From: QALR01 sp045646925
GTDB lineage: Bacteria; Bacillota; Clostridia; Oscillospirales; CAG-272
Length of the DNA stretch: 64,000 nucleotides
NCBI GenBank assembly: GCA_045646925.1
Contig: JAZRLQ010000047.1
Coordinates: forward strand, 1 to 64,000
Direction: 5' to 3'
The translations under genes were made by a program, and so were the position numbers. Below are positions 13,302 through 22,396 of this stretch, piece by piece. Each line of letters begins with the position of its first letter. Positions within the stretch are counted from its first letter, which is position 1. The notes below the pieces were generated by a model. The model had not been told where the DNA came from and did not search any database. It saw nothing but the letters and a program-made list of their open reading frames with translations.

Positions 13302-15380
13302 ATGAAGAACAAGACCGTTGATTTTCACTATTCTTTTCATGCGCCGCATACGTTGACGCTGTCGCGCCCGTCTGCGAGCGAAAAATTTGTGGCTGACGTT
13401 TCCGAAAGCGGAATCAAGTTTTGGTATGCTACCAATTCCTTGCGGAATATCCATCCGCTTTCATGGACGATATTGAAGCAGGACGTGCAGATCGTGATGA
13501 ACGTATCTGTTGGGGGAAAAGCATCCTCTTTGGAGAAATGGTACAGACATCCGAGCGGAGCGCCATATCTGTACGCGCAGGGAAAGGACGGCGAGATCTC
13601 CTTTTTCATATCCGCGGTCGCGTGCGGTCGAGGCGTTGTCGTTAAGACGGAGATCGTCAACGGCGGGGACACGGAAGAAGAGGTTTTCGTTCAGACGGCG
13701 CATACTTCCGGTTGGGTCATCAGTAATAAAGGGTGGATCGACGGCGTTCACAATCACGTTCTGATGACGATGAACGATGGCAGAGCGGACAGACTTCTCG
13801 TTTGCGCATACGGCGCGGACAGCTATCCGATATATAAAAATAATATGACCGACGAGGATAAGCCTCCGATGGCAAACGAAGCTTTCGGTATCAAGCCGAA
13901 CTCCATGAAGAAGATCACCTCCCGTTACGCGCTTGCTGCGGGTGAGAGAAAGACGGGATATCTTTTCATGCCGTACGAAATGTTCTTCGCGGATCTTTCC
14001 GAGATCGATCGCATGGATTTCGAAAGAGAAATGCGGGAGGCGCTTGAGGAATGGACGGCGCTTCTTGATCGCGGAACGGAAATTCAGATCGATGACGAGG
14101 CTCTCATGCATTGCTATCGCGCTTGTATTGCCGATCTTTTCGTCATGCGTGAAAAGATCGGAGATCATTCGGGCATTTCCTGCGGAACGAGATTTTACAG
14201 ATCGGCAAACAGCGGGGAATCATTGGAGTCCGCGATTCTGCTGGAGACTGTCGGTTACGGCAAAGAGTCGTGTGAGGATTATCCGACGTATTGGGGCGGT
14301 CAGGATGAGGATGGTTGTTGGGTAACGAGCAAGGGCTGGGAGCATGAGGTCTGGGCTTTGATCTTTAATAAAACCAATTCCGTGATGGAGCATTATTATA
14401 TTACGCGTGACCGCGCGTTTTTGGAAAAAATGTATCCGCAAATGTACGCCTCGACAATGTTTAATTACAAGGCGAGAAATTCAACGAAGCATTCGGCGGT
14501 TTCGGCAGAAAGAGGGCTTATGCCGCGTGGCATGGGCGATTGCGGCATGATGAATAACGGGGACTATTACGGTGTGTTCTATCCGCATAACTGTCTTTCC
14601 GTTGCCGCGGACGGTCAGGTGCTGGAGGCGGCGAAGATCCTCGGAAAAATGGAGGATATCGCGCTTCTGACTCAAGTTTATGAAGAAGCGAAGGAGGCGT
14701 TGATCGCTTCCATGAAGGAGAATCTGTACGAAATTGACGGGTATCGTATCGTGCCCCCGATCGCCAACGCGCCCATTACCTCTATGTACGGCTGTCTGTA
14801 TTCCGTGTTCCCCGGAAATTTGATTTCGGGCAATGATCCCATGATCGAGGATACGGTTCGTTATCTTGAAAATAAAAAGGTCAGTGAGGGCGGCTTGCCC
14901 GTCGGTATGGGTTGGATGAAGGAAGGACTTTGGGTGGCGATGGCGCTCAGCAATATTGCGCGCGCATATCTCCGCATGGGAATGTATGCGGAAGCGCGGA
15001 AGTATCTCTATCCCTCGCTGAATCACGCTTCCCCCTTCGTGACCTGGTGCGAGGAACGCGGCGCAGAGCCGAATTCCGATAAAATATCCGGTGATAAGCA
15101 GCATCTGTGGACGCCGCTTTCCGTATGCCAATATCTGACGGAAGCGTTGTTCTTTGAAGATGAGAATTACGTTCATATCTGCGCGGGCGCTTGTCCCGAA
15201 TGGTTGTCGGATGGCAAGGAGATTTCCGTGAAGGGCTTCTACAGCCACTACGGTAAAACGGATTTTGCGGTCAAGAACGTCGGCAGTGATTATACCTTTG
15301 ATATCCGCACGGAACGCAAGATCGAGAAAGAGATCCTTTTGCACCTCCCGAATGAAATGCGTAAAATAATGGTGAAATAA
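13302..15380 (+). CDS. Six-hairpin glycosidase-like protein (692 aa), family unassigned
   Basis: ATG 13302 follows AGGAGC. There is no signal peptide, so it acts in the cytoplasm. Residues about 1-240 look like an all-beta N-terminal domain (TLSRPSASEKF, HPLSWTILKQDVQIVMNVSVGG). From about 260 on, long helices and aromatic or acidic loops (HSGISCGTRFYRSANSGE, SKGWEHEVWALIFNKT, GLPVGMGWMKEGLWVAMALSNIARAYL) give the look of an (alpha/alpha)6 barrel, as in GH15/63/65/94-type enzymes. I cannot assign a family or the catalytic acids. A phosphorylase or an oligosaccharide hydrolase is possible. It is monocistronic, with a consensus promoter and a strong terminator. Confidence 0.6.
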   Translation: MKNKTVDFHYSFHAPHTLTLSRPSASEKFVADVSESGIKFWYATNSLRNIHPLSWTILKQDVQIVMNVSVGGKASSLEKWYRHPSGAPYLYAQGKDGEISFFISAVACGRGVVVKTEIVNGGDTEEEVFVQTAHTSGWVISNKGWIDGVHNHVLMTMNDGRADRLLVCAYGADSYPIYKNNMTDEDKPPMANEAFGIKPNSMKKITSRYALAAGERKTGYLFMPYEMFFADLSEIDRMDFEREMREALEEWTALLDRGTEIQIDDEALMHCYRACIADLFVMREKIGDHSGISCGTRFYRSANSGESLESAILLETVGYGKESCEDYPTYWGGQDEDGCWVTSKGWEHEVWALIFNKTNSVMEHYYITRDRAFLEKMYPQMYASTMFNYKARNSTKHSAVSAERGLMPRGMGDCGMMNNGDYYGVFYPHNCLSVAADGQVLEAAKILGKMEDIALLTQVYEEAKEALIASMKENLYEIDGYRIVPPIANAPITSMYGCLYSVFPGNLISGNDPMIEDTVRYLENKKVSEGGLPVGMGWMKEGLWVAMALSNIARAYLRMGMYAEARKYLYPSLNHASPFVTWCEERGAEPNSDKISGDKQHLWTPLSVCQYLTEALFFEDENYVHICAGACPEWLSDGKEISVKGFYSHYGKTDFAVKNVGSDYTFDIRTERKIEKEILLHLPNEMRKIMVK

Positions 15381-15384
15381 AAGT

Positions 15385-15416
15385 AAAAATCCCTTTCCGC
15401 AAGGAAAGGGATTTTT
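15385..15416. terminator. Bidirectional terminator, glycosidase-like gene / MFS gene
   Basis: Perfect 14-bp stem AAAAATCCCTTTCC (15385-15398) / its complement (15403-15416) with GCAA loop. The T-run is present on both strands and the two genes converge on it. Confidence 0.9.
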
Positions 15417-15418
15417 TG

Positions 15419-16591
15419 TTAAGCGGATTTTTTCGTTCGCACGACCATGATTTCATGCGAGCCTGCCATCAGTGCGAGCAATACCAAAAGATAGAAGGGG
15501 AGCAGGGAGATGGTGATATGCTCCGCGATCACGCCGAAGAGCGGGGGAGAAATGCAAAAACCGATGTAGGCGAACGCCATTTGCACGCCGATCATGGCTT
15601 GCGACTTATCTCTGCCGAAAATATCGGGTGTCATATGGATAATACAAGGATATATGGGCGCACATCCGAGGCCGATGATGATAAAGCCGATCAATGCGCA
15701 TACGGAGGGCAAGGGAAGCAAGATCATGACGATACCTGCCGTGATAATGAAAAATCCCGTGCGGATCAAGAATCGGTCGCTGAATTTCATGGCAAGAAAA
15801 CCGTTAATGCCTCTGCCCGACGTGATACCGATATAGAAAAGGCTTGCGAAGCCAGAGGCGATCTCGGGAGAAATTCCCTTGTTCACAACGAGATAACTGC
15901 TTGCCCACAAGGATGTGGAAAGTTCAAGAGAGCAATAACCGAAAAAGGTCAGAAGACAGGAAACGGAGCCCGTGATGGAAAGGATCTCCTTGAATTTCAA
16001 GGGCTTGTTTTCCTCGATAGACGGTTCGTTTTCCGTTTCGGCGACCGTATTTTTCCATAAAGGGAGACTGAAAAATACGAAGGCGCAAAGGATCATCTGT
16101 ATCACGGAAACGATCAGATAGCCAGCGTTCCAATTTTCGATCTTCACGAGAGCGAAGCTCATGATATAGGGGCTGATCGAAGCGCCGACACCCCAGAAGC
16201 AGTGAAGCCAGCTCATATGCTGCGCCTTATAGTGCAGGGCGACGTAATTGTTCAGCACGGAGTCCACGCCGCCCGCGCCGAGTCCGTAAGGGATCGCCCA
16301 CAGGATCAGCATCCAAAATCGAGTGCTGACGGAAAACCCGAAAAGCGCAAGCGCGGTTAGAAAAATGCTGCACGCGGTGATCTTTCCGGGACCGAATTTT
16401 CTGACCATTCTGTCGCTGAAGAAGCTGGAGATGATCGTGCCGACGGACATGATGATGGAAATGATTCCCGCATAAGACATGGGGACGGTCAGCGTTTCCT
16501 GCATGACGGGCCATGCGGAGCCGAGCAGTGAGTCGGGCAGACCGAGACTGATGAAGCATATATAGATGAGCGCGAGCAGAAGATGGAACAT
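15419..16591 (-). CDS. MFS transporter
   Basis: ATG 16591 is preferred: GGAGG lies 5 nt upstream, overlapping a weaker in-frame ATG at 16603. About 390 aa with 12 hydrophobic segments. The loop between helices 2 and 3 reads SDRMVRKFGPGKI, the MFS motif A. A central cytoplasmic loop (ETENEPSIEENKPLKFKE) splits the two bundles. Charged residues inside helices are few. The substrate is unknown; a sugar is possible given the glycosidase-like neighbour, but the two genes are convergent rather than in one operon. It follows ilvE on the same strand after a terminator. Confidence 0.85.
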   Translation of the reverse strand: MFHLLLALIYICFISLGLPDSLLGSAWPVMQETLTVPMSYAGIISIIMSVGTIISSFFSDRMVRKFGPGKITACSIFLTALALFGFSVSTRFWMLILWAIPYGLGAGGVDSVLNNYVALHYKAQHMSWLHCFWGVGASISPYIMSFALVKIENWNAGYLIVSVIQMILCAFVFFSLPLWKNTVAETENEPSIEENKPLKFKEILSITGSVSCLLTFFGYCSLELSTSLWASSYLVVNKGISPEIASGFASLFYIGITSGRGINGFLAMKFSDRFLIRTGFFIITAGIVMILLPLPSVCALIGFIIIGLGCAPIYPCIIHMTPDIFGRDKSQAMIGVQMAFAYIGFCISPPLFGVIAEHITISLLPFYLLVLLALMAGSHEIMVVRTKKSA

Positions 16592-16622
16592 AATATCCTC
16601 CATTGACGTTACGTAATGAAAA

Positions 16623-16653
16623 GGGAGCAAAGAGAAATGCATTCCTTGCTCCC
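16623..16653 (-). terminator. Terminator of ilvE
   Basis: Stem GGGAGCAA / TTGCTCCC (16646-16653 and 16623-16630), with a T-rich 3' side (TTTTC) on the minus strand. Confidence 0.7.
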
Positions 16654-16672
16654 GATTTTGTGAAATTATAAA

Positions 16673-17737
16673 TTAGATCTTGACCGTCCAACCGTAAGGA
16701 TCTTCGGCTTTGCCCCACTGAATGCTCGTGAGTGTATCGTAGAGATACTGCGTGGTCTCGCCGATCTCGAAATTGTTGACGATATAATCCTTGTCGCCGT
16801 AGGAGAGCTGACCGATCGGAGAAACGACCGCCGCGGTACCGCAGCCCCACGCTTCCTCGAGCTTGCCGTTTTCCAACGCTTCGAGAAGCTCGTCGACGGA
16901 GAGAAGACGTTCTTCGACGGGAATGCCCTTGTCCTTGAGAAGCTGGATGCAGGATTTGCGTGTAACGCCGGGGAGGATCGAGCCCGTCAGCTTGGGTGTT
17001 ACGACGGTGCCGTCGATCTTGAACATAACGTTCATTGCGCCGACCTCTTCGATATATTTGCGTTCTACGCCGTCAAGCCAGAGAACCTGAGAGAAGCCTT
17101 TCTTTTCCGCAACCTCGCCTGCGCGGTTGCTTGCCGCATAGTTACCGCCGCATTTGGTATAGCCCGTACCGCCGCGAACCGCGCGGACGTCCTTTGTTTC
17201 GATCATGATCTTGACGGGGTTAATGCCTTCGGGATAGTAGCTTCCGACGGGAGACGCGATCACCATATATTTTGCGTTGAGAATGGTATGCACGCCGAGC
17301 GTTTCGTCGTTGCCGAAGAGGAAGGGACGGAGATAGAGAGAGGTGCCGTCTGCATGGGGAACCCAATCCTTTTCCACTTCAACGAATTTCTTGAGCGCTT
17401 CGAGAATGAATTCGGGATCGACGGGGGGGAGGCAGATTCTGTCTGCGGAGCTGTTGAGTCTTGCGATATTTTCTGTGGGACGGAAAAGCTGAACCTCTCC
17501 TGTGGGAGTACGGTACGCCTTCAAGCCTTCGAAAATCTCCGCGCCGTAGTGCAGAACGGTGGATGCGGGATGGAGCGTCAGATTGCCGAAGGGGATGATC
17601 TTGGCGTCGTGCCAGCCGAGATCGGGAGAATAGTCCATGACGAACATATGATCCGTAAAATGCTTGCCGAAGCCGAGCTTCGAATCGTCGGGTTTTTGTT
17701 TCGGTGTCGTTGTTTTGATGATTTCGATGGATTGCAT
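16673..17737 (-). CDS. ilvE: Branched-chain amino acid aminotransferase
   Basis: A 354-aa fold-type IV PLP enzyme of the long (BCAT/eukaryote-like) class. It interconverts Leu, Ile and Val with their 2-oxo acids using glutamate. Visible marks are HYGAEIFEGLKAYR near the N terminus, the PLP lysine in GYTKCGGNYAAS and the phosphate-binding GCGTAAVVSPIG near the C terminus. It is transcribed alone from a perfect consensus promoter, consistent with strong expression. No leader peptide or T-box is seen in the roughly 85-nt leader. Confidence 0.95.
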   Translation of the reverse strand: MQSIEIIKTTTPKQKPDDSKLGFGKHFTDHMFVMDYSPDLGWHDAKIIPFGNLTLHPASTVLHYGAEIFEGLKAYRTPTGEVQLFRPTENIARLNSSADRICLPPVDPEFILEALKKFVEVEKDWVPHADGTSLYLRPFLFGNDETLGVHTILNAKYMVIASPVGSYYPEGINPVKIMIETKDVRAVRGGTGYTKCGGNYAASNRAGEVAEKKGFSQVLWLDGVERKYIEEVGAMNVMFKIDGTVVTPKLTGSILPGVTRKSCIQLLKDKGIPVEERLLSVDELLEALENGKLEEAWGCGTAAVVSPIGQLSYGDKDYIVNNFEIGETTQYLYDTLTSIQWGKAEDPYGWTVKI

Positions 17738-17823
17738 AAGAAACTCCTGTCTGATTGAACATCTTCGATTTTATAGTAACGTCCGTTGAAAACGGCTCAA
17801 AAGTGTAGTGCGTTAATGATTTT

Positions 17824-17852
17824 ATTATAGACTTTTCACAAAAAAATGTCAA
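17824..17852 (-). promoter_or_regulatory. Consensus promoter of ilvE
   Basis: Minus strand: -35 TTGACA (17852-17847), 17-bp spacer, -10 TATAAT (17829-17824). Confidence 0.9.
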
Positions 17853-17871
17853 GAGAAATTCTGAAAATAGG

Positions 17872-19659
17872 TTAGGATTCCTTATATAAAACGGGAACAA
17901 AGACGTTTTCGACGTTTTGTGACAGCTCAAACGCATTGTCTTCCACGAAAACGACGACGTACATCGTGCCGTCGCGCAGAAGCGTTGTGGGGACGATGAA
18001 AAGTCCCGCAGTTTCCGGCTGATAGATCTTGCTTCGTTTGACCCATTCGGGAGCCTGCACGAGAGTTGCCTTGCCGGTTATGGAATCGATGTGATATACG
18101 ACACCGCGAGAGTCCGTATCCAGCGCTACCTCCTCTGTGTAGGAGATGAAGACGGTGAACGTATGGGAGAAATCACCTTCCGTGATCGTTGCTTCCAGAT
18201 AGCCGCAAGCGTCCTTCGGATAAGTGACGGTATAATCGTCCAGCGCTTCCATTTTTCCTTGGGAAAGATGGAGGATGAGCGTTTCGTGATAAGGGTAGTC
18301 CTGCTCGATGGCAAATTCGATGGGGAGCGTCACAACGAAATGCTCGCCATCCCGAATATCGACGGTTTTCACGCCTTCGGCGCTTAGCTTCTGGAGGATC
18401 GCGCTGGATTGAGGCGCGTAAACGGCAGCCTTTTTGGATTCGGTCAAAATTCCCGTTCCTATCATTTTGACGTTGCCGATACAAAAATAGCTTAGCTCGT
18501 CGCAGTACGCGAAGGCGCGATTGCCGAGTGCGTTCAGATTTTCCACAACGATTGTGGAAAGATTTTTGCAGGAATGGAACGCTTCGTCACCGATCGTTTG
18601 CAGAGAAGATGGGAAGTGAACGCCCGAAAGAGCTTCGCAATTTTTGAATGCGCGATCGGAAATGGTCTGCAAGGAAGAGGGAAGCATGACGGTCGCAAGC
18701 AATTTGCAATTTTGGAAGGTCTCGGGTTTCAATTCCGTGATACCCTCTGGAATTTCAATGGAATACAGAGCTTCGCATTTGTAGAATGCGCGGTGTCCGA
18801 TGCTTGTCATTTCGGAAGGCATTTCGACCCATTCTAAAGCGAGACATTCGGAAAACGCTTCGTTTCCGATGGTTTTTACGCTTTCGGGAATCAGAATGCC
18901 CGTGATCCAGGAGGAAGAAAAGGCGTTATCGGCGATGGCGGTGACGGGGATTTCAACTCCGTTTGCGATGACGGACGAGGGCACTGCAAAAAAGCCCTCT
19001 TTGCTTTGCGCGTTGAGCAACGTAGCGGTGTTTCCGCTGATATGATAGGACACGTCGTCTGCAAATCCGGAAGCGTCCAGAACTGGTCGGTATTCCTCCG
19101 TTACCATGACGGAAAAGCTTTCATACCAGCCGTCAAGCTCGATGCCAACCGTGTTTTTTCCGATCGAGGAGAATTCATATTCGGGCGTATAATGCTTTAC
19201 TTCAAATTCCGATCCGTCTTCCGCGATTGCGAGAACGGTGATCGTGCTTTTGTCAAACTCTTCTCCGATATGGTACGTTTTGTTGGGATCATTGATTTGG
19301 ATGGAGAAGGATTGAATGGCGATACAGTTGATCTCGAAGTCGTATTCCTTTTCGTGCGTGCCGTCGGAGAAACGGATGACCATGCGGTTTTTTCCGAACG
19401 TTAGAGGGATCTGGGCGTCAAGTCCTTGCACATATTGATCGGAGGACGTGCCTTTGAAAATGGTGATGGCGTCGGAGGAGATCAGAAAATCACGTACGCG
19501 AAGCGTACCTTCTCCGATGACGGTGGCTGAAATACGGTCGCCGTTCAGCACGTAGCCGTCAGCAAGTGTAAATTGAGGGTTGTAATCGTTTTTGTTTTTG
19601 CAGGAGACCATGCAAACGAGCAAAACGGAAAACAGAAGAGCGAGCAAAATTTTTTTCAT
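17872..19659 (-). CDS. Lipoprotein with BspA-like leucine-rich repeats
   Basis: A 595-aa protein starting with a lipoprotein signal peptide (lipobox VSC, cysteine at residue 20). Residues about 40-200 are beta-rich, Ig-like segments. Residues about 225-400 hold at least six LRR_5/BspA units with the xxIGxxAFxxCxxLxxVxxPxxL pattern (SIGHRAFYKCEAL, TISDRAFKNCEAL, TIGDEAFHSCKNL). A further beta domain follows. Such surface proteins bind host or microbial partners in other bacteria. It lies downstream of ilvE's promoter on the same strand; its own end lacks an obvious terminator. Confidence 0.85.
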   Translation of the reverse strand: MKKILLALLFSVLLVCMVSCKNKNDYNPQFTLADGYVLNGDRISATVIGEGTLRVRDFLISSDAITIFKGTSSDQYVQGLDAQIPLTFGKNRMVIRFSDGTHEKEYDFEINCIAIQSFSIQINDPNKTYHIGEEFDKSTITVLAIAEDGSEFEVKHYTPEYEFSSIGKNTVGIELDGWYESFSVMVTEEYRPVLDASGFADDVSYHISGNTATLLNAQSKEGFFAVPSSVIANGVEIPVTAIADNAFSSSWITGILIPESVKTIGNEAFSECLALEWVEMPSEMTSIGHRAFYKCEALYSIEIPEGITELKPETFQNCKLLATVMLPSSLQTISDRAFKNCEALSGVHFPSSLQTIGDEAFHSCKNLSTIVVENLNALGNRAFAYCDELSYFCIGNVKMIGTGILTESKKAAVYAPQSSAILQKLSAEGVKTVDIRDGEHFVVTLPIEFAIEQDYPYHETLILHLSQGKMEALDDYTVTYPKDACGYLEATITEGDFSHTFTVFISYTEEVALDTDSRGVVYHIDSITGKATLVQAPEWVKRSKIYQPETAGLFIVPTTLLRDGTMYVVVFVEDNAFELSQNVENVFVPVLYKES

Positions 19660-19700
19660 TGAAGTGATCCTTTATTTTATCCTTATTTTATATATTGGTA

Positions 19701-20471
19701 TCAATCCGGCTGGTTTGTAGCGGAGATATATTCGAGCAGCGCCGCATAGAGACAAAGTGTGAGCTTCTTTTGATAGTCTTCGCTTTTCAAAAGCTCTCTT
19801 TCGTCTTCGTTGGAAAGAAATCCGCATTCCACGAGAATGGCGGGGATGGTCAGATGGGACATCAGATAAATGGAATCTCCCGCAGGCTTGACCTTGCGGT
19901 CGTCGGTGTTGCGCAAGGCGTTTTGTGCGGTATCCTGCACCGTTTGCGCAAGCGTGAGACTGCGAGTGTGATTTTCGGAGTAATAAACCTGTAGTCCGCG
20001 ATATTTTTCAATCGGGAAGTTGTTCATGTGTATGCTGATGAACACGGCGTTTTCCTGACTTTGCGCTAATTGCAGACGCGCGTTCAGATCGTCCGCTTTT
20101 TTATGCGGAGAATCGGGATCTGCAAGCTCAATATCGGTGTCGCGGGTCATGACGACTTGAATATCCATGGTTTCCAGTAACGCTTTCAGCTTGAGTGCGA
20201 CGGCGAGATTGAGATCCTTTTCGAGCGTGCCGTCTTTTCCGACGGCGCCTCCGTCACGTCCACCGTGTCCGGGGTCGATCACGACCGTGATATTTTGCGC
20301 CGAAAGAGAGGCATTTGCGGAGGCTTTCGTTTCATCACGAAACAAAAGCTTGCTGAAACCGAGTGTGACCGAAAGCAGAAGGAGTGCGGAAACGCAAAAT
20401 TTGAAAAAGAAGGAGCATGAATTTCGAAACAGTTTTTTTGGATACAAATAAATCACCGCCGTTTTCATCAT
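19701..20471 (-). CDS. cwlD: N-acetylmuramoyl-L-alanine amidase, CwlD type
   Basis: About 256 aa: an N-terminal membrane anchor (about residues 20-40) and an Amidase_3 domain with zinc ligands in VVIDPGHGGRDGG, the glutamate in TLEKDLNLAVAL, FISIHMN, and the catalytic glutamate of ILVECGFLSN. CwlD makes muramic-delta-lactam in spore cortex, and its length and anchor fit that type, but a general amidase cannot be excluded. Two adjacent ATGs (20471 and 20468) are possible starts; neither has a Shine-Dalgarno. Both lie at the edge of a perfect 14-bp hairpin. Confidence 0.85.
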   Translation of the reverse strand: MMKTAVIYLYPKKLFRNSCSFFFKFCVSALLLLSVTLGFSKLLFRDETKASANASLSAQNITVVIDPGHGGRDGGAVGKDGTLEKDLNLAVALKLKALLETMDIQVVMTRDTDIELADPDSPHKKADDLNARLQLAQSQENAVFISIHMNNFPIEKYRGLQVYYSENHTRSLTLAQTVQDTAQNALRNTDDRKVKPAGDSIYLMSHLTIPAILVECGFLSNEDERELLKSEDYQKKLTLCLYAALLEYISATNQPD

Positions 20472-20498
20472 TTTTTGCAAATATATGAAAACGGCGGT
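20455..20498 (-). promoter_or_regulatory. Hairpin over the cwlD start codon
   Basis: Perfect 14-bp arms at 20455-20468 and 20485-20498 with a 16-nt loop. On the minus strand the 3' arm begins exactly at the second ATG of cwlD. There is no U-run after it on that strand. It could also end plus-strand transcripts (TATTTTTA follows), but no plus-strand gene ends there. Confidence 0.55.
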
Positions 20499-20545
20499 AT
20501 TTTTATGCCATGAGAATCAGTTCGAAGGTGACTTCGATCTTGTTT

Positions 20546-21100
20546 TTATTTTTTCGGAATGCCGAAAACGGCGATGTTTTTCGCTCCGCAGTAGTAAGCG
20601 ATTCCTGCGAAGAGAGCGGGGAGAACCGATACCGTGATATAGGAGAAGGGCGATCCCGTAATGATGATGAGACCGAGCGCGGGTGCGTCCCAAAGCACTT
20701 CGATCAGATTACTTACACCATAAATTCTGCCGAAAAATCCGTAGTCCTTATAGTAATAAGAGAAGATGTTCACGATGTTCAGAATGAAACTGGGAATGGA
20801 TGCCATGAGTCCCATATATAATCCAGCGAGCGGATTGAGAACCATTCTGCCGCCGTCTGCGGAGATCTTGTTTTTCGCGCCGAGCGTCCAGAGCTGAGAA
20901 CGGATCAGATAATAATAGAATATGAAAACAAGCGCGGTGACGATCAGAATGATGGTGTTGACGGATGAGGGGTTTCCGGACGTATCAAGCACAAGGAGAG
21001 GCGACGTACACATGATGCTGAATACAGCGAGCGCGGCATGCGTAACGAGGAGCTTGACGATCTCGCCTCGGTATCTTTGCCAGAATTCTTTGAAGTTCAT
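20546..21100 (-). CDS. Hypothetical membrane protein (184 aa)
   Basis: ATG 21100 is chosen because AAAGGA lies upstream; a start at 21121 lacks one. Four to five hydrophobic helices are visible (LLVTHAALAVFSIMC, TIILIVTALVFIFYYYLI, GLYMGLMASIPSFILNIVNIF, ALGLIIITGSPFSYITVSVL). No family is recognised. It lies just upstream of cwlD on the same strand with a 74-bp gap, so co-transcription is possible. Confidence 0.6.
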   Translation of the reverse strand: MNFKEFWQRYRGEIVKLLVTHAALAVFSIMCTSPLLVLDTSGNPSSVNTIILIVTALVFIFYYYLIRSQLWTLGAKNKISADGGRMVLNPLAGLYMGLMASIPSFILNIVNIFSYYYKDYGFFGRIYGVSNLIEVLWDAPALGLIIITGSPFSYITVSVLPALFAGIAYYCGAKNIAVFGIPKK

Positions 21101-21261
21101 AGTGGAGAGGGTTCCTTTCATAAAAGTAATTACAACGATTATTATATCTGTTTTCTTTCATTTGTTCAAGCGATTTTTCAAAAAATATCGGGAATACGAA
21201 AAAAATTAACAAATTTCTCATCTTTTTTGGAAAAAATATGGTGGATTTGCGTTTTTTGCGG

Positions 21262-21267
21262 TATAAT
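21262..21267 (+). promoter_or_regulatory. -10 element of the recombinase gene
   Basis: TATAAT with an upstream CGG context. The -35 is weak (TGGTGG at the right distance). Confidence 0.4.
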
Positions 21268-21310
21268 GACAGTAAAGCTTCGATTTTACAGAAAGGAGAC
21301 AAAGCCGTAC

Positions 21311-22354
21311 ATGTCGGAAATGAAGAAAAAAATTACGGAGGACACCTCTCCCGTCGTGGAAAGATTTCTCCGATACAAATTGGTCATTCAGGGACGTTCG
21401 CCCAAGACGGTGGAAGAATACCGCTTGGATCTACATACTTTTTTCGTTTATCAGGTTGCTTTGAGAAAGGGGATCTCTCCGAAATCGGAGGCGTTCAACG
21501 ATATCACGATCGAATGCGTGGATAATCGTTTCATTCAGGATATCACGACGCTGGATATTCTCGAATTTTTGGTATATATGGCAAACGAACGCGGAAATTC
21601 CACCGCTTCGCGAGCGAGAAAGCTGTCCGCGATCAAGACGTTTTTCAAGTATATGGTGGCAACCGAGCGTGTTCTGGAAAAAAATCCCGCGGCGGATATC
21701 GAAACCCCGAAGCGAAAAAACGCATTGCCGAAATATCTGACGGAAAACGAGAGTATTTCGCTTTTGACGAGCGTGCTGGACGACAAGGAGGCGAAATACA
21801 AGGAGAGGGATTTTTGTATCATTACGTTGTTTTTGAACTGCGGAATGCGACTTTCCGAGCTTGTCGGAATCAGCCTTTCGGACATTGACCGAGACCTTCG
21901 TTCGTTGCGCGTCGTCGGAAAGGGCAATAAGGAGCGCATCGTATATCTGAACGAGGCTTGTCAGGATGCGATCCGCAAGTATCTCGATTGCAGAGGGCAG
22001 AATCTGACGGATATCAAGGATCCGAATGCGCTTTTCCTTTCCCGCCTCGGCAGAAGACTCAGTCACAAGACGGTGCAGTGGCTTGTTTACAAATATCTCG
22101 AGCAGGCAGGCTTGGAGTACAAGCATTTTTCCACGCACAAGCTTCGTCACACGGCGGCAACGCTGATGTATCAGGAGGGCGGCGTCGATATCCTTGCTCT
22201 CAAGGAGATCCTTGGTCACTCCCAGCTCAGTACGACGCAGATCTATACGCATATCGGCGATAAAAAGCTGGAGGAAGCCGTCTCCAAAAATCCGCTTGCG
22301 AATATCAATAGCGGCAATATCCGTTCCGCAAAAAAAGAGGATGCGGAGGAGTGA
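21311..22354 (+). CDS. Tyrosine recombinase, XerC/XerD type
   Basis: ATG 21311 (MSEMKKK) has AAAGGAG about 12 nt upstream. 347 aa: an N-terminal SAM-like core-binding domain (about 20-140) and a catalytic domain with all expected residues: Arg in GMRLSELVG, Lys in GKGNKER, HKLRH, LGHS and the nucleophile in TTQIYTHI. This is the layout of Xer dimer-resolution enzymes and close relatives. There is no adjacent att-like repeat or phage gene, so a housekeeping Xer role is more likely than integrase. It ends in a terminator. Confidence 0.9.
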   Translation: MSEMKKKITEDTSPVVERFLRYKLVIQGRSPKTVEEYRLDLHTFFVYQVALRKGISPKSEAFNDITIECVDNRFIQDITTLDILEFLVYMANERGNSTASRARKLSAIKTFFKYMVATERVLEKNPAADIETPKRKNALPKYLTENESISLLTSVLDDKEAKYKERDFCIITLFLNCGMRLSELVGISLSDIDRDLRSLRVVGKGNKERIVYLNEACQDAIRKYLDCRGQNLTDIKDPNALFLSRLGRRLSHKTVQWLVYKYLEQAGLEYKHFSTHKLRHTAATLMYQEGGVDILALKEILGHSQLSTTQIYTHIGDKKLEEAVSKNPLANINSGNIRSAKKEDAEE

Positions 22355-22360
22355 AATAAA

Positions 22361-22388
22361 AAAGAACCGCGGTCGCGGTTCTTTTTTT
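22361..22388. terminator. Terminator of the recombinase gene
   Basis: Stem AAAGAACCGCG (22361-22371) / CGCGGTTCTTT (22374-22384) plus T-run. The complementary strand is A/T rich enough to serve the convergent membrane protein gene too. Confidence 0.8.
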
Positions 22389-22396
22389 GTCAGATG

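Noticed and set aside
17738..17823. T-box or leader-peptide attenuator for ilvE
   Set aside because: The leader is only about 85 nt, with no T-box sequence, no branched-chain codon run and no terminator/antiterminator pair.
21311..22354. Phage or ICE integrase
   Set aside because: The length, domain layout and lack of adjacent mobile genes or att repeats favour a housekeeping Xer-type recombinase.
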